A stretch of DNA of 64,000 nt from CAWAPS01 sp963783945 (GCA_963783945.1 CAWAPS010000024.1:558001-622000); one strand, 5' to 3'; numbered from the stretch's first letter, positions 26,605 through 36,281 are shown. Program-made: numbers and translations. Notes: a model not told the origin generated them from the sequence alone.

Positions 26605-27282
26605 GTGCGATACGTCGTCATGGGTCCAGGCGGCATCGGCGGAGTGATAGGTGCCCGGCTGTTCGCGATCGGTAAAGAGGTAGCTCTCGTCGCCCGTGGA
26701 AGCCACCTGGAGGCCCTGCAAAGGAGTGGGCTCCGGTTGGTCACGCCAGATGCTGTGGAGCACTACCAGATTCCCACATTCGGCCATGTGTCCGAGTTGA
26801 GTATAAGCTCCGACCATATGGTGGTTCTGGCCATGAAAAGTCAGGACACGATGGGCGCAATCGACAGCCTGGCATCTGTAGCACCCGCCGGGGTCGGCTT
26901 GGTGTGCGCCCAAAACGGAGTCGACAATGAGCGGGTCGCGCTGCGCCGGTTTTCAGAAGTCTACGCCATGTGCGTCGTCCTGCCTGGCGGCCACTTCGAG
27001 CCCGGGGTCGTCGTCCAGTGGTCCTCCCCCTGTGCGGGCGTGCTCGATGTGGGCCGTTTTCCATATATGGAGGATGATCGGGCCAGGGAAATGGCCGCCG
27101 ACCTCGAAGCTGCGGGGTTTCGCTGTGAAGTAGACCCCAATGTCATGCGCAAGAAGTACAGCAAGCTTCTTACCAACTTGCTGAACGCTCTCGACGCCCT
27201 CTGCGGTGCGGAAGCGCGCTACACGACGCTCGCCAGGCGTATCCAGGAAGAGGGTGCGGCCGTGCTCGAGGCGGCGGGGTAG
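26605..27282 (+). CDS. Ketopantoate reductase-like (ApbA/PanE) protein, C-terminally short
   Basis: 225 residues from the GTG at 26605 (VRYVVMGPGGIGGVIGARL), which begins at the Rossmann glycine motif GPGGIGG. The middle has VLAMKSQDT and CAQNGVDNE, and the C-terminal domain begins with MRKKYSKLLTNLLNALDAL, including the family Lys. It ends about 70-80 residues before the usual family end: the stop at 27280 comes right after EAAG, and a different frame continues briefly as GVGI. It is therefore probably a recently truncated gene. The usual reaction is NADPH reduction of 2-ketopantoate, though many paralogues act on other ketoacids. Confidence 0.75.
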   Translation: MRYVVMGPGGIGGVIGARLFAIGKEVALVARGSHLEALQRSGLRLVTPDAVEHYQIPTFGHVSELSISSDHMVVLAMKSQDTMGAIDSLASVAPAGVGLVCAQNGVDNERVALRRFSEVYAMCVVLPGGHFEPGVVVQWSSPCAGVLDVGRFPYMEDDRAREMAADLEAAGFRCEVDPNVMRKKYSKLLTNLLNALDALCGAEARYTTLARRIQEEGAAVLEAAG

Positions 27283-27438
27283 GAATCATGGAGTGACTCG
27301 ATGTGACGTCTGCGGCTGAAGGTGGCGACGCGGCGCCTGGTACGGGCCGCCTTGAGGTGGCCTTGGTCACACCCGGGCCATGGGCCGAACCTGATGTTTG
27401 GCGCCGATCTCCTCTACAGAGAGGGCACCTGTCCCCGA

Positions 27439-28672
27439 TCACTTCCCCGGCAGCGTCCCGGCGACCACTTCGCCTCCTTTGACTACAGCCAGAGGCTTTG
27501 TGTCAGCGAGCGCACCGATGTCGACCGAAGGATCACCTTCGATCACGAGCAGGTCGGCGAGTTTACCGGCGGTTATGGTGCCGAGATCGCCGCTGCGACC
27601 GATGAGCTCGGCACCGTGGCGGGTGGCCCATCGGATGAGTGACAAGGGAGCGATGCCCGCGTCCTCGACGTAGGTTCGCAACTCGGGACCGAAAGAGCCG
27701 TGGGAGAGTCCTGGGCCGCCGTAGTCGTCGCCGAGCAGCAGCCGGACTCCCGCGGCATCGGCCTTGGGCAGCACTTCGCACATCGACGAGTAGCCCCGCC
27801 GCGTCTCGGCTGCCAGTGCCGGCCAGCTCGTCTCCATCAGCGACGCCACGACCTTCGGGTAGTAGACGCTCGGGGCCACGAAGGTGTCGGTCTCGACTAG
27901 GGCGGCGATGACCTCGTCATCCATGTCGTCGCAGTGGTCGACAATGTCGATGCCGAGTTCGATAGCCACCATGATCGGCCCTTTCCCGACGATGTGGGCC
28001 CGAGCGAGCGCGCCGCGTGGAGTGCGCGGTGTCGATGGCGGCCGCGAGCTCGTCGCGGGTCATCTCCATACGGTCCTTAGACCCTGGTACCGCGTGGCCG
28101 CCGGTGACGAACAGCTTGATCACCTCGACGCCGCGCTTGATCTCGTCGCGCACCGCGAAGCGGAACTGTTCGGCCCCGTCGCACACGCGCGCCGCGCCGA
28201 CGCTCGGCATTCCCCAATGCCAGGGCGCCGTCATGTCGTTGGCGTGGCCGGTCGTGCTGAGCTCGCGTCCGCTCGGGACGAAGCGAGGACCTGGCGCGTA
28301 GCCATCTTCGATGGCTTGCTTGATCCCGGGCTCGACGTCGCGGGCGGCACCTGCGCCCACGACGATTGTGAACCCGTGCTCCAGAGCGTTCATGAGGTTC
28401 TTGTGGGACACGAGCGCCTGGTAGGACGGTGGGTACTCGCTACCGTAGGGCCCGCCACCGACGTTGTGGTAGGTGGAATGGAAGTGGCAGCTGGCCATGC
28501 CCGGCATTACGGTGCGGCCGTCGAGGTCGACGAATCGGTCACCCGCTCGGACGGCCGGCGCCGAGGACTCGACGGAAACGATGCGTTCGCCCTCGATGAC
28601 GATCGTGCGGCCGGCGGCGGTCGGGTTGTCGCCGTCGAGCAGGTTGAGGTTCGTGAGTACGAGGCGGCTCAT
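27439..28672 (-). pseudogene. Imidazolonepropionase-like amidohydrolase broken by one frameshift
   Basis: Two overlapping leftward frames together make one amidohydrolase of about 410 residues. The 5' part (28672 to about 28010) has TVMPGMASCHFHSTYHN (H-x-H), AARDVEPGIKQA and GVEVIKLFVTGGH. The 3' part resumes as ALARAHIVGKGPIMVAIELG and continues through IDIVDHCDDMDD, LLLGDDYGG and the C-terminal GKLADLLVIEGDP. The break is a one-base shift near 28005-28016. All metal positions are otherwise present. Its ATG overlaps the stop of the upstream small ORF (ATGA). It is either a recent inactivation or an assembly error. Confidence 0.8.
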
Positions 28673-28842
28673 CAGTCCTCCTTTGACTCTTCGAAGCCAC
28701 CGAGGTCGTAGAAGGCTCGGAGGTTCGTGATCTTGGCGGCATCGTCGAAGATGAACTGGTCCACGATGCGGCCCGATTCTCGCCGGTTGTCAGCACAGTA
28801 CTCCTGCACCGCAGCCACCATTGCTCGCTCCGTGGGGTCCAC
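28672..28842 (-). CDS. Short SnoaL/NTF2-like C-terminal ORF
   Basis: 56 codons from a GTG behind GGAGAG. The C-terminal half (RIVDQFIFDDAAKITNLRAF) is typical of the last strands of SnoaL-like proteins. The N-terminal helix (ERAMVAAVQEYC) is also familiar, but the roughly 60 residues between them are missing. It looks like an internally deleted member that kept its start, stop and coupling to the next gene (TGA overlapping the ATG at 28672). Translation is possible; an enzymatic role is unlikely. Confidence 0.45.
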   Translation of the reverse strand: MDPTERAMVAAVQEYCADNRRESGRIVDQFIFDDAAKITNLRAFYDLGGFEESKED

Positions 28843-29068
28843 GTCATCTCTCCAATCGCTGCCGGGTGCTCGCTCACCTTGACCGATTTGGTCTTCACTT
28901 CAGTATGCACCCTTGCTCGCCTGCAAGGCCGACGAACAGACCGTCGGAAGGTTCACTGGAACCCGCCCCCGACCGTTCCTTGCGGCAAACCGTCCGAGGT
29001 CCGGGCGGGTACCGAGCGGAGTAGACTGCGCCGAATGCAACGCAGCTGCAGGAAGGAGCAGCAACTCA

Positions 29069-29662
29069 ATGGCTCAGGCTAGCTTGCAAATCGACGCCTA
29101 CGATGGTGTCCTGATAAATCACTTGGAGATGCTGTACCAACCGGGTGAACGCAGTCTCGCCATCGAGTTCTGTCGTCTACTGGGATGGGATGTAACGGAG
29201 ACAAACCAAGTATCCGAAACGGGCTCCACTTACATCGTTGTCCGCCCAGAACCGCGTGACACCAACTACGTCAACAACGTGTTTTATCTCTCCGAGGTAC
29301 GCCCGGCCCAGTTAGAACTGGAACGGGAGCTCGACTCGCTTCGTCGCAAGAACTCCAGACTCGAGAAGGCACTGGAGGGCTACTCGACGAAGGCGAAGAC
29401 AAATCCGTATGGCATCCCACATTGCGGGATCCGTTACCGATCCTTTTCGGACGTCGAGACGATTGTCGGTAGAGTCAAGTCCGAGATCTCATGCCCGTCA
29501 TCCCGGTTGGGGCCGAGGCTGTCGGTTGATTCGATCGGGCCAGACGACCCACGTGCCCTCACCGCTGATCTATTGCAGAGCTTCGTGTACACGGATCTGA
29601 TGTGCTCGGGCTTATTCATGGTCGGCCAACTCTTCGAACTACAGGGCCAGGAGAGGCGCTAA
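29069..29662 (+). CDS. Uncharacterised VOC/glyoxalase-like protein
   Basis: 197 residues from the ATG at 29069, which follows GGAAGGAG; upstream in-frame residues are low-complexity and unsupported. The N-terminal part (HLEMLYQPGERSLAIEFCRL, then LGWDV) resembles the first strand-helix of vicinal-oxygen-chelate proteins. A short coiled stretch (LELERELDSLRRKNSRLEKA) and an isolated HCGIRYRSF segment follow. No catalytic residues can be assigned. It is on the same strand as the following LysR, about 110 bases upstream of it. Confidence 0.6.
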   Translation: MAQASLQIDAYDGVLINHLEMLYQPGERSLAIEFCRLLGWDVTETNQVSETGSTYIVVRPEPRDTNYVNNVFYLSEVRPAQLELERELDSLRRKNSRLEKALEGYSTKAKTNPYGIPHCGIRYRSFSDVETIVGRVKSEISCPSSRLGPRLSVDSIGPDDPRALTADLLQSFVYTDLMCSGLFMVGQLFELQGQERR

Positions 29663-29770
29663 CGCCAGCGACGAAGGGGCGCGAAAGGACCACCAGGAGC
29701 AGGCACATCAAGGCAAGGGCCGACCCCTAACCTAGATTAGACATACTTAACGTTCCGAGGTAGCTCCGAG

Positions 29771-30712
29771 ATGGATCTTCGCCAATTGCAATGCTTTGTC
29801 GCAGTAGCCGACGACCTCAGCTTTTCCCGCGCCGCGGAGCTGCTCTACATGAGTCCCTCGAACGTCAGCCAGCACGTGAGCAACCTGGAAGGGGAGCTCG
29901 GAGTGCGTCTGTTCCACCGGACATCTAGACGGGTGCAGCTGACCGAGCCGGGGGAGCGAGTCTGCGATTATGCTCGCAGGATTCTGTCCGACGTCTCGAG
30001 TATTCGCGAGGCGGCCCGCCAGAGCTGCTCTTCGACGGTTGTCGTAGCCTTTTGTCCCGGCGCGGGCGATCTTGTGGGCGAGCTCACGAGCGCCGCAGCG
30101 CACAAACTGCCCGGCATCGAGGTGGAGTTCCGGCGGCTCCGAAGCTCCGAGATCCTCGCCCAGCTCGGCGCCGGCCATCTCGACGTGGGGATCTCGCGCT
30201 GGACCGACGCCGGGTTGGCATCGATCGTGTTGAGCAGCGAAGCGGCAACCGCACTGGTGATGCCGTACCGACATCGCCTGGCCGGGAAGAACGCCATAGA
30301 GCTGGCCGATCTTGATGGCGAAGACATCATAATCATAGACCGGGCGACCAACGCCCGCTTCCATGATCAGGAAAAGCGCCTTTTCCTCGACCGGGGCATC
30401 CGGCCCCATTTTCGTACGCTGTCCACCCCCGCAGCGGCCGACGCGATGGAGCTCGTCGCCGCGGGCAGCGGTTGCGTCATGACCACGTTCAGAGTCGCGG
30501 AGGCCTTCGCCCCGCGAGGAACGACCATCCGGCCGATCATCGACCGCGTTCCTGCGGCCCAACACTTCCTGCTCTGGAGGCCCGAAAGTGATTCCCCCCA
30601 GGTCGCGTCCTTCGTTGCCATGGCAAGGTCGTTGACCTTCGAGTTCCTAGAGCAGCCCAAGCTCCGACCAACGTCATCCCGACAAGTTCAAGTTCCGAGG
30701 AATAAAGCATAG
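29771..30712 (+). CDS. LysR family transcriptional regulator (paralogue 2)
   Basis: 313 residues, with an N-terminal winged HTH (SRAAELLYMSPSNVSQHVSN; LFHRTSRRVQLTEPG) and an effector domain ending in FLLWRPESDSPQV. It resembles the regulator at 15081-15989 over its whole length. About 45 bases upstream there is a dyad-like stretch CTAACCTAGATTAG that could be its operator. It lies before the CaiB/BaiF gene at 30855, a plausible target. The effector is unknown. A weak ribosome site precedes the ATG. Confidence 0.92.
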   Translation: MDLRQLQCFVAVADDLSFSRAAELLYMSPSNVSQHVSNLEGELGVRLFHRTSRRVQLTEPGERVCDYARRILSDVSSIREAARQSCSSTVVVAFCPGAGDLVGELTSAAAHKLPGIEVEFRRLRSSEILAQLGAGHLDVGISRWTDAGLASIVLSSEAATALVMPYRHRLAGKNAIELADLDGEDIIIIDRATNARFHDQEKRLFLDRGIRPHFRTLSTPAAADAMELVAAGSGCVMTTFRVAEAFAPRGTTIRPIIDRVPAAQHFLLWRPESDSPQVASFVAMARSLTFEFLEQPKLRPTSSRQVQVPRNKA

Positions 30713-30854
30713 GGGCTGCCTAAGGACATTCCCCCAACGCCCGCGCCTACCCGATGTCGCTTCTTGGCCGGAGTCGGCAATGGCGTACAGAGATAATACG
30801 ACGGTTCCATGTACGAGAGTTGAGGATTGTGATGAAAGAGCCTGGAGGTGCGCA

Positions 30855-32072
30855 ATGGCCGCAGTACTAGATGGTGTTCGGATACTGGAGGTAGCTGAGC
30901 ACACCTTTGTGCCGGCCGCGTCGGCGTTGCTGGCCGATTGGGGCGCAGAGGTGATCAAGGTCGAGCACGTGACGCGAGGTGACGCTATGCGCGGGTTGGC
31001 GGCCACCGGTGTGTTCACGACTGCGGGGGGTGTGCACGCCCTGCTCGAGCACTCGAACCGCGGAAAAAGAAGCCTCGGGCTCGATCTCACGTCGTCGGAG
31101 GGCCTGGAGATCCTCTACAAGCTCGTTCCGACCTCAGACATCTTCTTGACGAACAAATTGCCGAGTGTGCGGGAAAAGCTAAAGATCGGTCTAGAGGAAA
31201 TCCGCCGCCACAATCCCAATATCATCTATGTGCGGGGTACAGGTCAAGGCGAACGGGGCCCGGACGCCGACAAAGGATCCTACGACAGCCTGTCGTTCTG
31301 GTCGCGAGCCGGCATCTCAGTGGCCTTGACCCGTCCCGAGTACGGCCACATGGTCGGTCCCCCCGGGCCGGGGTTCGGGGATTCGATCGGGGCCATGACT
31401 ATCGCCGGTGGCATCATGGGAGCCTTGTTTCACCGCGAGCGCACGGGTCAGGCCAGAGTGGTGGATGTCTCGTTGCTCAACAGCGGGATGTGGGCAATGG
31501 GCCAAGCCATCGCCATGTCCTTGCTGATGAAGCAGCCCTGGGTGCCTCCTCCTGAGGATATGATGCGGCGGAATCCACTGGTGGCGAACTATCTGACAAA
31601 AGAGGGGCGGTACCTGTCGTTCTGCTGCCTTCAGGCGGGGAAGTACTGGGCGCACCTGTGCCAGGCGATCGGTCGTCCGGAGTTGGCCAACGATCCTCGG
31701 TTCGCCGACCACGAGGCACTCCTGGCCAACAGTCAGGAGGCGCTCGCAATCCTCACTGACGTCTTCGCCGAGCGGCCACTGGCGGAGTGGAGGCAGCGGC
31801 TGGCGGACTTCGACGGGCAGTGGACGGTGGTGCAGGACACTATGGAGTTGGCCGATGACCCACAGGTGGTGGCCAACGGCTACATCCAGGACTGCCGCAC
31901 GCAAGATGGAACTCTCTTCCAGCTTGCTTCGTCGCCCGTCCAGTTCGACGAAGAGCCCCCGATCCCCGGGCGGGCCCCAGGATTCAACGAGCACGGCGAC
32001 GCCATCCTCGAGGAGCTCGGCTTCGATTGGGACACTATCGTCGACCTGAAGGTTCGCGGCGTGGTCGCCTGA
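30855..32072 (+). CDS. CaiB/BaiF family (class III) CoA-transferase
   Basis: A 405-residue CoA-transferase moving CoA between carboxylic acids. The ATG at 30855 is chosen because GGAGGT lies six bases before it; the frame is open to 30780. Features: DGVRILEVAEHTFVPAASAL at the N-terminus, the LLADWGAEVIKVE motif, SNRGKRSLGLDL, and the GFGDSIGAM segment with the presumed nucleophilic Asp. It lies downstream of the LysR on the same strand. With the acyl-CoA synthetase and crotonases it marks CoA-dependent degradation. Confidence 0.92.
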   Translation: MAAVLDGVRILEVAEHTFVPAASALLADWGAEVIKVEHVTRGDAMRGLAATGVFTTAGGVHALLEHSNRGKRSLGLDLTSSEGLEILYKLVPTSDIFLTNKLPSVREKLKIGLEEIRRHNPNIIYVRGTGQGERGPDADKGSYDSLSFWSRAGISVALTRPEYGHMVGPPGPGFGDSIGAMTIAGGIMGALFHRERTGQARVVDVSLLNSGMWAMGQAIAMSLLMKQPWVPPPEDMMRRNPLVANYLTKEGRYLSFCCLQAGKYWAHLCQAIGRPELANDPRFADHEALLANSQEALAILTDVFAERPLAEWRQRLADFDGQWTVVQDTMELADDPQVVANGYIQDCRTQDGTLFQLASSPVQFDEEPPIPGRAPGFNEHGDAILEELGFDWDTIVDLKVRGVVA

Positions 32073-32196
32073 TGCCACTGCCGCGAGCACGACGCAGTCC
32101 TGGTATGGACATTCGGGGCGCTGACATCGTCCAGCGACGAACGACCAACTGGAGTTTTGATGATCCCGACATTAGGAAGCGGGTAGGAGGACGTAG

Positions 32197-32658
32197 ATGA
32201 AAGAACAACGCCGCGGTCGAAAGATCGCGATGAGCAGCGATGAGGTGGTTTCGTTCCTCTCAGAAGAGCGCACTTGCCGGGTCTCGACGATCGGAGCCGG
32301 TGGCGCGCCCCACACCTCCGCCCTCTGGTTTGTCTGGGACACCCACTCGTTGTGGCTGAACTCCCTGGTGCGCAGCCAGCGGTGGACAGACATCGAGCGC
32401 GACAGCCGGTTGAGTGTCCTGGTCGACGCCGGGCACGACTTCGGTGAGCTACGAGGAGTCGAGCTGAGAGGTGCCGTCGTCTCCGTCGGCGAGATCCCGC
32501 GCACCGGGGAGGCGAACCCAGAGCTCGACACACCTGAGAAGCTGTTCGCGGACAAGTACGGCGATGGCCAAGTTCACCACGATGGTCGTCACGCCTGGCT
32601 CCGATTGACGCCAGAGAAGATCGTGAGCTGGGACTTCAGGAAGATCGGCCAGACCTGA
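32197..32658 (+). CDS. Pyridoxamine-phosphate-oxidase-like (flavin/F420) split-barrel protein
   Basis: A 153-residue split beta-barrel protein; the ATG follows AGGAGG. CRVSTIGAGGAPHTSALWF is the first barrel strand typical of FMN/F420-binding proteins of this group, and LNSLVRSQRWTDIERDSRL carries the phosphate-contact Arg region. The end (WLRLTPEKIVSWDFRKI) is as in F420-dependent members of actinobacteria. It probably binds FMN or F420 and reduces a small molecule. It lies between the CoA-transferase and nitroreductase genes on the same strand. Confidence 0.85.
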   Translation: MKEQRRGRKIAMSSDEVVSFLSEERTCRVSTIGAGGAPHTSALWFVWDTHSLWLNSLVRSQRWTDIERDSRLSVLVDAGHDFGELRGVELRGAVVSVGEIPRTGEANPELDTPEKLFADKYGDGQVHHDGRHAWLRLTPEKIVSWDFRKIGQT

Positions 32659-32774
32659 CACGGGTTGACCAAGTTGATCCCCGCGTCCAGGGCCCGCGCA
32701 AAGAACGCCCCGGCCGCGGCCCGGTCGGTGTTGTGATCGGGGCGATCTTCGAGCCGAGGTAGTGTCTATGGACT

Positions 32775-33374
32775 ATGGACGTGTTTGAGGCTATGGGAAC
32801 AGCGGTATCCATGCGGTGGCTGAAGCCGGACCCCGTTCCTGATGAACTGGTCGAGCGGCTGTTGTGGGCCGCCACCAGGGCATCCAATCCGGGCAACTCG
32901 CAGCCGTGGGACTTCGTGGTGGTCCGCGAGGAGGTGACGCGCCGCCAGATCGCCGACATCATAACGGAGCCCATGAGGGGGTTTCGGCCCTCACCATCGG
33001 AGCTTCCCGATGACCCGACTCAACGTCGCATACTCCAGGGCGTTGGCTATCTCGTAGAGCACATGGGCGATGTCCCCGTCCTGATATTCGTCTGCGGCAA
33101 CAACGTCTACCCGGCGAACGCGCCCCAAGAGCCGATGATGTACTCAGCGGTGTTCGGCGCCGCCCAGAACCTTATAGTGGCGGCCCGTGCCCTCGGGCTG
33201 GGAGCGGCGTACACGACATTCCACCTCGCCCACGAGTCGGAAATTAAGACCAAGCTCGGCATCCCGGATGGGACCAGGATCTGCGCCACCATCCCGGTCG
33301 GTTGGCCCGGCCGCGGTTTCGGTTCGTTGACGCGCCGACCACTGGAGGAGGTGGTCCACCACGACCACTGGTGA
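32775..33374 (+). CDS. Nitroreductase family protein
   Basis: A 199-residue FMN-dependent nitroreductase-fold enzyme that reduces nitro, quinone or enone groups with NAD(P)H. SNPGNSQPWDFVVV holds the N-terminal FMN-binding S-N-Q-P-W region, AAQNLIVAARALGLGAAYTT the second motif, and IPVGWPGRGFG the C-terminal flavin contact. It is at the end of a rightward run with the CoA-transferase and the split-barrel protein, and convergent with the BVMO gene. The start is at 32775, and other weak starts lie nearby. Confidence 0.9.
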   Translation: MDVFEAMGTAVSMRWLKPDPVPDELVERLLWAATRASNPGNSQPWDFVVVREEVTRRQIADIITEPMRGFRPSPSELPDDPTQRRILQGVGYLVEHMGDVPVLIFVCGNNVYPANAPQEPMMYSAVFGAAQNLIVAARALGLGAAYTTFHLAHESEIKTKLGIPDGTRICATIPVGWPGRGFGSLTRRPLEEVVHHDHW

Positions 33375-33447
33375 ACGCGCCGCGGACCCCGTCACGCCCG
33401 TTTGAGACCGGCCGCCAACCGCTTGGCGACGCGCCGCTGACCGGCGC

Positions 33448-35421
33448 TCAGCTGACGATCACGTCGTCGAAATTCGGTCTGCGCAGCCAGTGCCACATTT
33501 CGGTCCCGTAGAACGGACAGTTCGTCGCAGAGCGGCCGTACTCGTTCTGGTAGTAGCTTTTCGCCCGCGGATCCATGTAGATTCTGGACTTCTCCCGCTC
33601 GTCGAGTTCGGCGTTCCACCGCCAGTAGGCGTCCTCGGTGACGTCGACGAAGCGCTTCCCGTTCAGGATCAGGTGCTCGATGCACTCGAGCGCAAACCGG
33701 GTGACCATCTCCTCATGGTTGATGACCCCGAGGCCACCATATGGGTTCATGTTGGGGCCGTAGATCATGAAGAAGTTTGGGAATCCCGGCTCCATAACCC
33801 CGATGTAGGCGCGGGGGCCGTCCTTGGCCCAAAGCTCGTCGACGGACCTGCCGCCACGCCCGCGCACTTCCATTGGCCAGAGGCACTCGTTCGCCTTGAA
33901 CCCGGTCGCATAGACGATCACATCGAGCTCGCGCTCGGTCCCCTCCTTCGTCCGGATCCCGGTACGGGTGATCCGCTCGATGCCGTCGGTGACAAGCGTG
34001 ACGTTGTCACGCAGGAACGCGTCGTAGTAGCAGTAGTCGCTGTCGACCTGCACCGGTCGCCTCGAAAACGGGGGGTATTTCGGGATCATCTTTTCGATCA
34101 GGTCGGGCCGGCTGGTGAACTTCTGCTCTATGAACGCGATGCGCTCGTCGCGCAGCCGCTTGTTGACGGCGCTGCGGGCGTGCGGGTCGTCGAACGTCGG
34201 GTCGATCTCCCGAAGCGGCCCAGAGAGGTATGGGCTCATCAGCCAGTGCGTCCGGAACCGCATGAAGTTTGTGTGGTAGGGCAGATTCCGGTCCAGCCAG
34301 GTCACCTGCGGCGGGTACGGCGCCAAGTAGCCCTTGTGGTCGAAGAGCCACTCCGGGCTCCGCTGGAAGACGTCCACGTGACGGGTCAGCAGCGCCAGCT
34401 CGGGAACCAGCTGTACTCCGGAGCAGCCGGTTCCGATGACCCCGACGCGCTTGCCGGCCAGGTCCAGCCCCTCGGGCCACCGTGCCGTGTGGAACGACGG
34501 GCCCTCGAAGTCGACCATGCCTTCGATCGTGGGCAGGCTGGGGCGCGACAGTAGGCCGACGGCGCTGATCACCACGTTGGGCCGCCACACGCGTTGGCCC
34601 TCCGGCCCTTTGCAGATGACCTCCCACGTCGAGGTGTCCTCGTCCCAGCTCAGAGTAGTGACCTCGGTGTTGAAGACGATGTGATCGCGCACACCAAACG
34701 TGTCTGCGACCCGGTTGAAGTAGCGCTGGTTCTCGTCCCGGATGCAATAGGGGTAGGCGAAGCCGAAGTCCACGCCGAAGATGTGCGTGTACGCACGGCT
34801 CGGTGAATCCACACGCGCGCCCGGGTAGTTGTTCTCGAACCAGGTCCCGCCGACACCGGAGTTCTTCTCTATGACTGTGAAGTCGATGCCCGCGTGCTTT
34901 AGCTGGACTGCCGCGTTCAACCCGCCCATCCCGGCACCTATCACGACGACGGAGAACGCCTGCAACCGTTCCGGAAGCGGCGGCTGTACCCACTTGAGCC
35001 CACGTTCGTAGGGGTCGAGGGCCAGCTCCTCGAACCAGATCTCGAGGTCCTCGGGCGGGACCTCTTCCACGCCCACGGCTAGCGCCATGCTGCGGGGGAG
35101 CCGGCCGGCCGGCCCGATGTCGATGGGGGCGGCGCCGGCGTCACGGTAGACCTTCAGGAACTCAGCGGCCTTGGCCCGCACGAGCGTCACGTCGGCTTCG
35201 AGGACGAACGCGGCGGGAGTGATAGTTGCTTGTGGCGTCACCTTGATCGAAGCGAGTCTGTCGTCGGCGGTGAGCTGGTAGATCAGGCCGCGCAGCGCCA
35301 TCGGGTCGGCGTAGGAGACGGCGTCATCGATCTGTGCGTCTGTCGCCTCGAGCAACTCCGGCCGCGTCGGTGCGTTGGCGTCCGCGGACCTCCTCATTTC
35401 AAACACCTCCAGATCCTTCAT
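33448..35421 (-). CDS. FAD-dependent monooxygenase, Baeyer-Villiger type
   Basis: A 657-residue flavoprotein. The ATG at 35421 overlaps the stop of the upstream SDR (ATGA); longer frames are unsupported. It has a first Rossmann motif VVIGAGMGGLNAAVQ, the GGTWFENNYPGARVD motif, the BVMO fingerprint FEGPSFHTARWP and a second NADPH Rossmann motif VGVIGTGCSGVQLV. An N-terminal extension of about 160 residues precedes the FAD domain, longer than in simple BVMOs and similar to the extended cyclododecanone/steroid type. The reaction is oxygen insertion next to a ketone, giving an ester or lactone, with NADPH and O2. The coupled SDR would supply the ketone from an alcohol. Confidence 0.93.
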   Translation of the reverse strand: MKDLEVFEMRRSADANAPTRPELLEATDAQIDDAVSYADPMALRGLIYQLTADDRLASIKVTPQATITPAAFVLEADVTLVRAKAAEFLKVYRDAGAAPIDIGPAGRLPRSMALAVGVEEVPPEDLEIWFEELALDPYERGLKWVQPPLPERLQAFSVVVIGAGMGGLNAAVQLKHAGIDFTVIEKNSGVGGTWFENNYPGARVDSPSRAYTHIFGVDFGFAYPYCIRDENQRYFNRVADTFGVRDHIVFNTEVTTLSWDEDTSTWEVICKGPEGQRVWRPNVVISAVGLLSRPSLPTIEGMVDFEGPSFHTARWPEGLDLAGKRVGVIGTGCSGVQLVPELALLTRHVDVFQRSPEWLFDHKGYLAPYPPQVTWLDRNLPYHTNFMRFRTHWLMSPYLSGPLREIDPTFDDPHARSAVNKRLRDERIAFIEQKFTSRPDLIEKMIPKYPPFSRRPVQVDSDYCYYDAFLRDNVTLVTDGIERITRTGIRTKEGTERELDVIVYATGFKANECLWPMEVRGRGGRSVDELWAKDGPRAYIGVMEPGFPNFFMIYGPNMNPYGGLGVINHEEMVTRFALECIEHLILNGKRFVDVTEDAYWRWNAELDEREKSRIYMDPRAKSYYQNEYGRSATNCPFYGTEMWHWLRRPNFDDVIVS

Positions 35422-36281
35422 GGGGCCCGCCCACCGTCTTCGCCGGGGCCGGGGACCGCTCGTAGGTAGGAGGCCATCATCAAGGGGGTCACCGACATCA
35501 CGCCAGCGTCGACCGGCAGCGTCACACCGGTGATCCACCGGGCCTCATCGCTCGCCAGGAAAGTGGCGGCCCAGGCGACGTCCCAGCCGTTCCCCTCCTT
35601 GCCAAGCAGTCCGGACGCGTTCGCCAGCCGTTGGCGGAACTCCGTCTCCGGGGTATGGCCGGCGTTGGCGAACAGCAGCGGCGTGGTGATGTGACCCGGT
35701 GCGATGGCGTTGACTCGGATGCCCTGCCGACCGTGAGAGTACGCCATGTCCACCGTGAGGGCGTGAATGCCGCCTTTGGCCGCTGAGTACCCGACGTAGC
35801 TGCCGCCCCGAAACCCAGAGATCGACCCGATGTTCACGATAGCGCCTGCACCCTTCGCCGCCATCACCGGGACGGTGTACTTGGAGGCTAGGAACGTCGT
35901 GCGGAGAGAGATGTCCAGGATCTTGTCGAAGTCGGCCTCGCTGGTGTCCACGACGTTGCCGGCGATGGCCGTGCCGACGTTGTTCACCAGGATGTCCACG
36001 GTGCCGAACGCAGCCACCGCGGCACGGACCATAGCCTCACAGTCCGCGGCCTTCGTCAGGTCCCCAGTGAAGACCGTGGCGGTGCCGCCCTCCTTCTCGA
36101 TCATCCCCTCCGTCTCCTCCACGCGGTCGGGACGGATATCGGCCAGGAGTACGCTGGCTCCCTCGCGGGCCAGCACGATCGCGGTGGCCCTACCGGTGGC
36201 AACACCTGGTCCCGGCGTGGATCCCGCACCCGTCACGATCGCAACCTTGCCGTCGACCCGGCCTCGTCGTTCGACCATCAC
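35418..36281 (-). CDS. SDR family oxidoreductase (coupled to BVMO)
   Basis: A 287-residue SDR. Its cofactor loop is long, VTGAGSTPGPGVATGRA (glycine loop with about six extra residues, a variant known in actinobacterial SDRs). It has NNVGT, the Ser of SISGFRG, the Tyr-Lys pair in YSAAK and the GVTLPVDAG end. Its stop overlaps the BVMO start by ATGA, implying translational coupling and a shared pathway: alcohol to ketone, then oxygenation to an ester or lactone. It lies downstream of the small dimeric-barrel gene. Confidence 0.92.
   Translation of the reverse strand: MMVERRGRVDGKVAIVTGAGSTPGPGVATGRATAIVLAREGASVLLADIRPDRVEETEGMIEKEGGTATVFTGDLTKAADCEAMVRAAVAAFGTVDILVNNVGTAIAGNVVDTSEADFDKILDISLRTTFLASKYTVPVMAAKGAGAIVNIGSISGFRGGSYVGYSAAKGGIHALTVDMAYSHGRQGIRVNAIAPGHITTPLLFANAGHTPETEFRQRLANASGLLGKEGNGWDVAWAATFLASDEARWITGVTLPVDAGVMSVTPLMMASYLRAVPGPGEDGGRAP

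Noticed and set aside
32660..32770. Leftward peptide DHNTDRAAAGAFFARALDAG suggesting a gene remnant
   Set aside because: It looks protein-like but I cannot tie it to a family with confidence, and it has no start or ribosome site.
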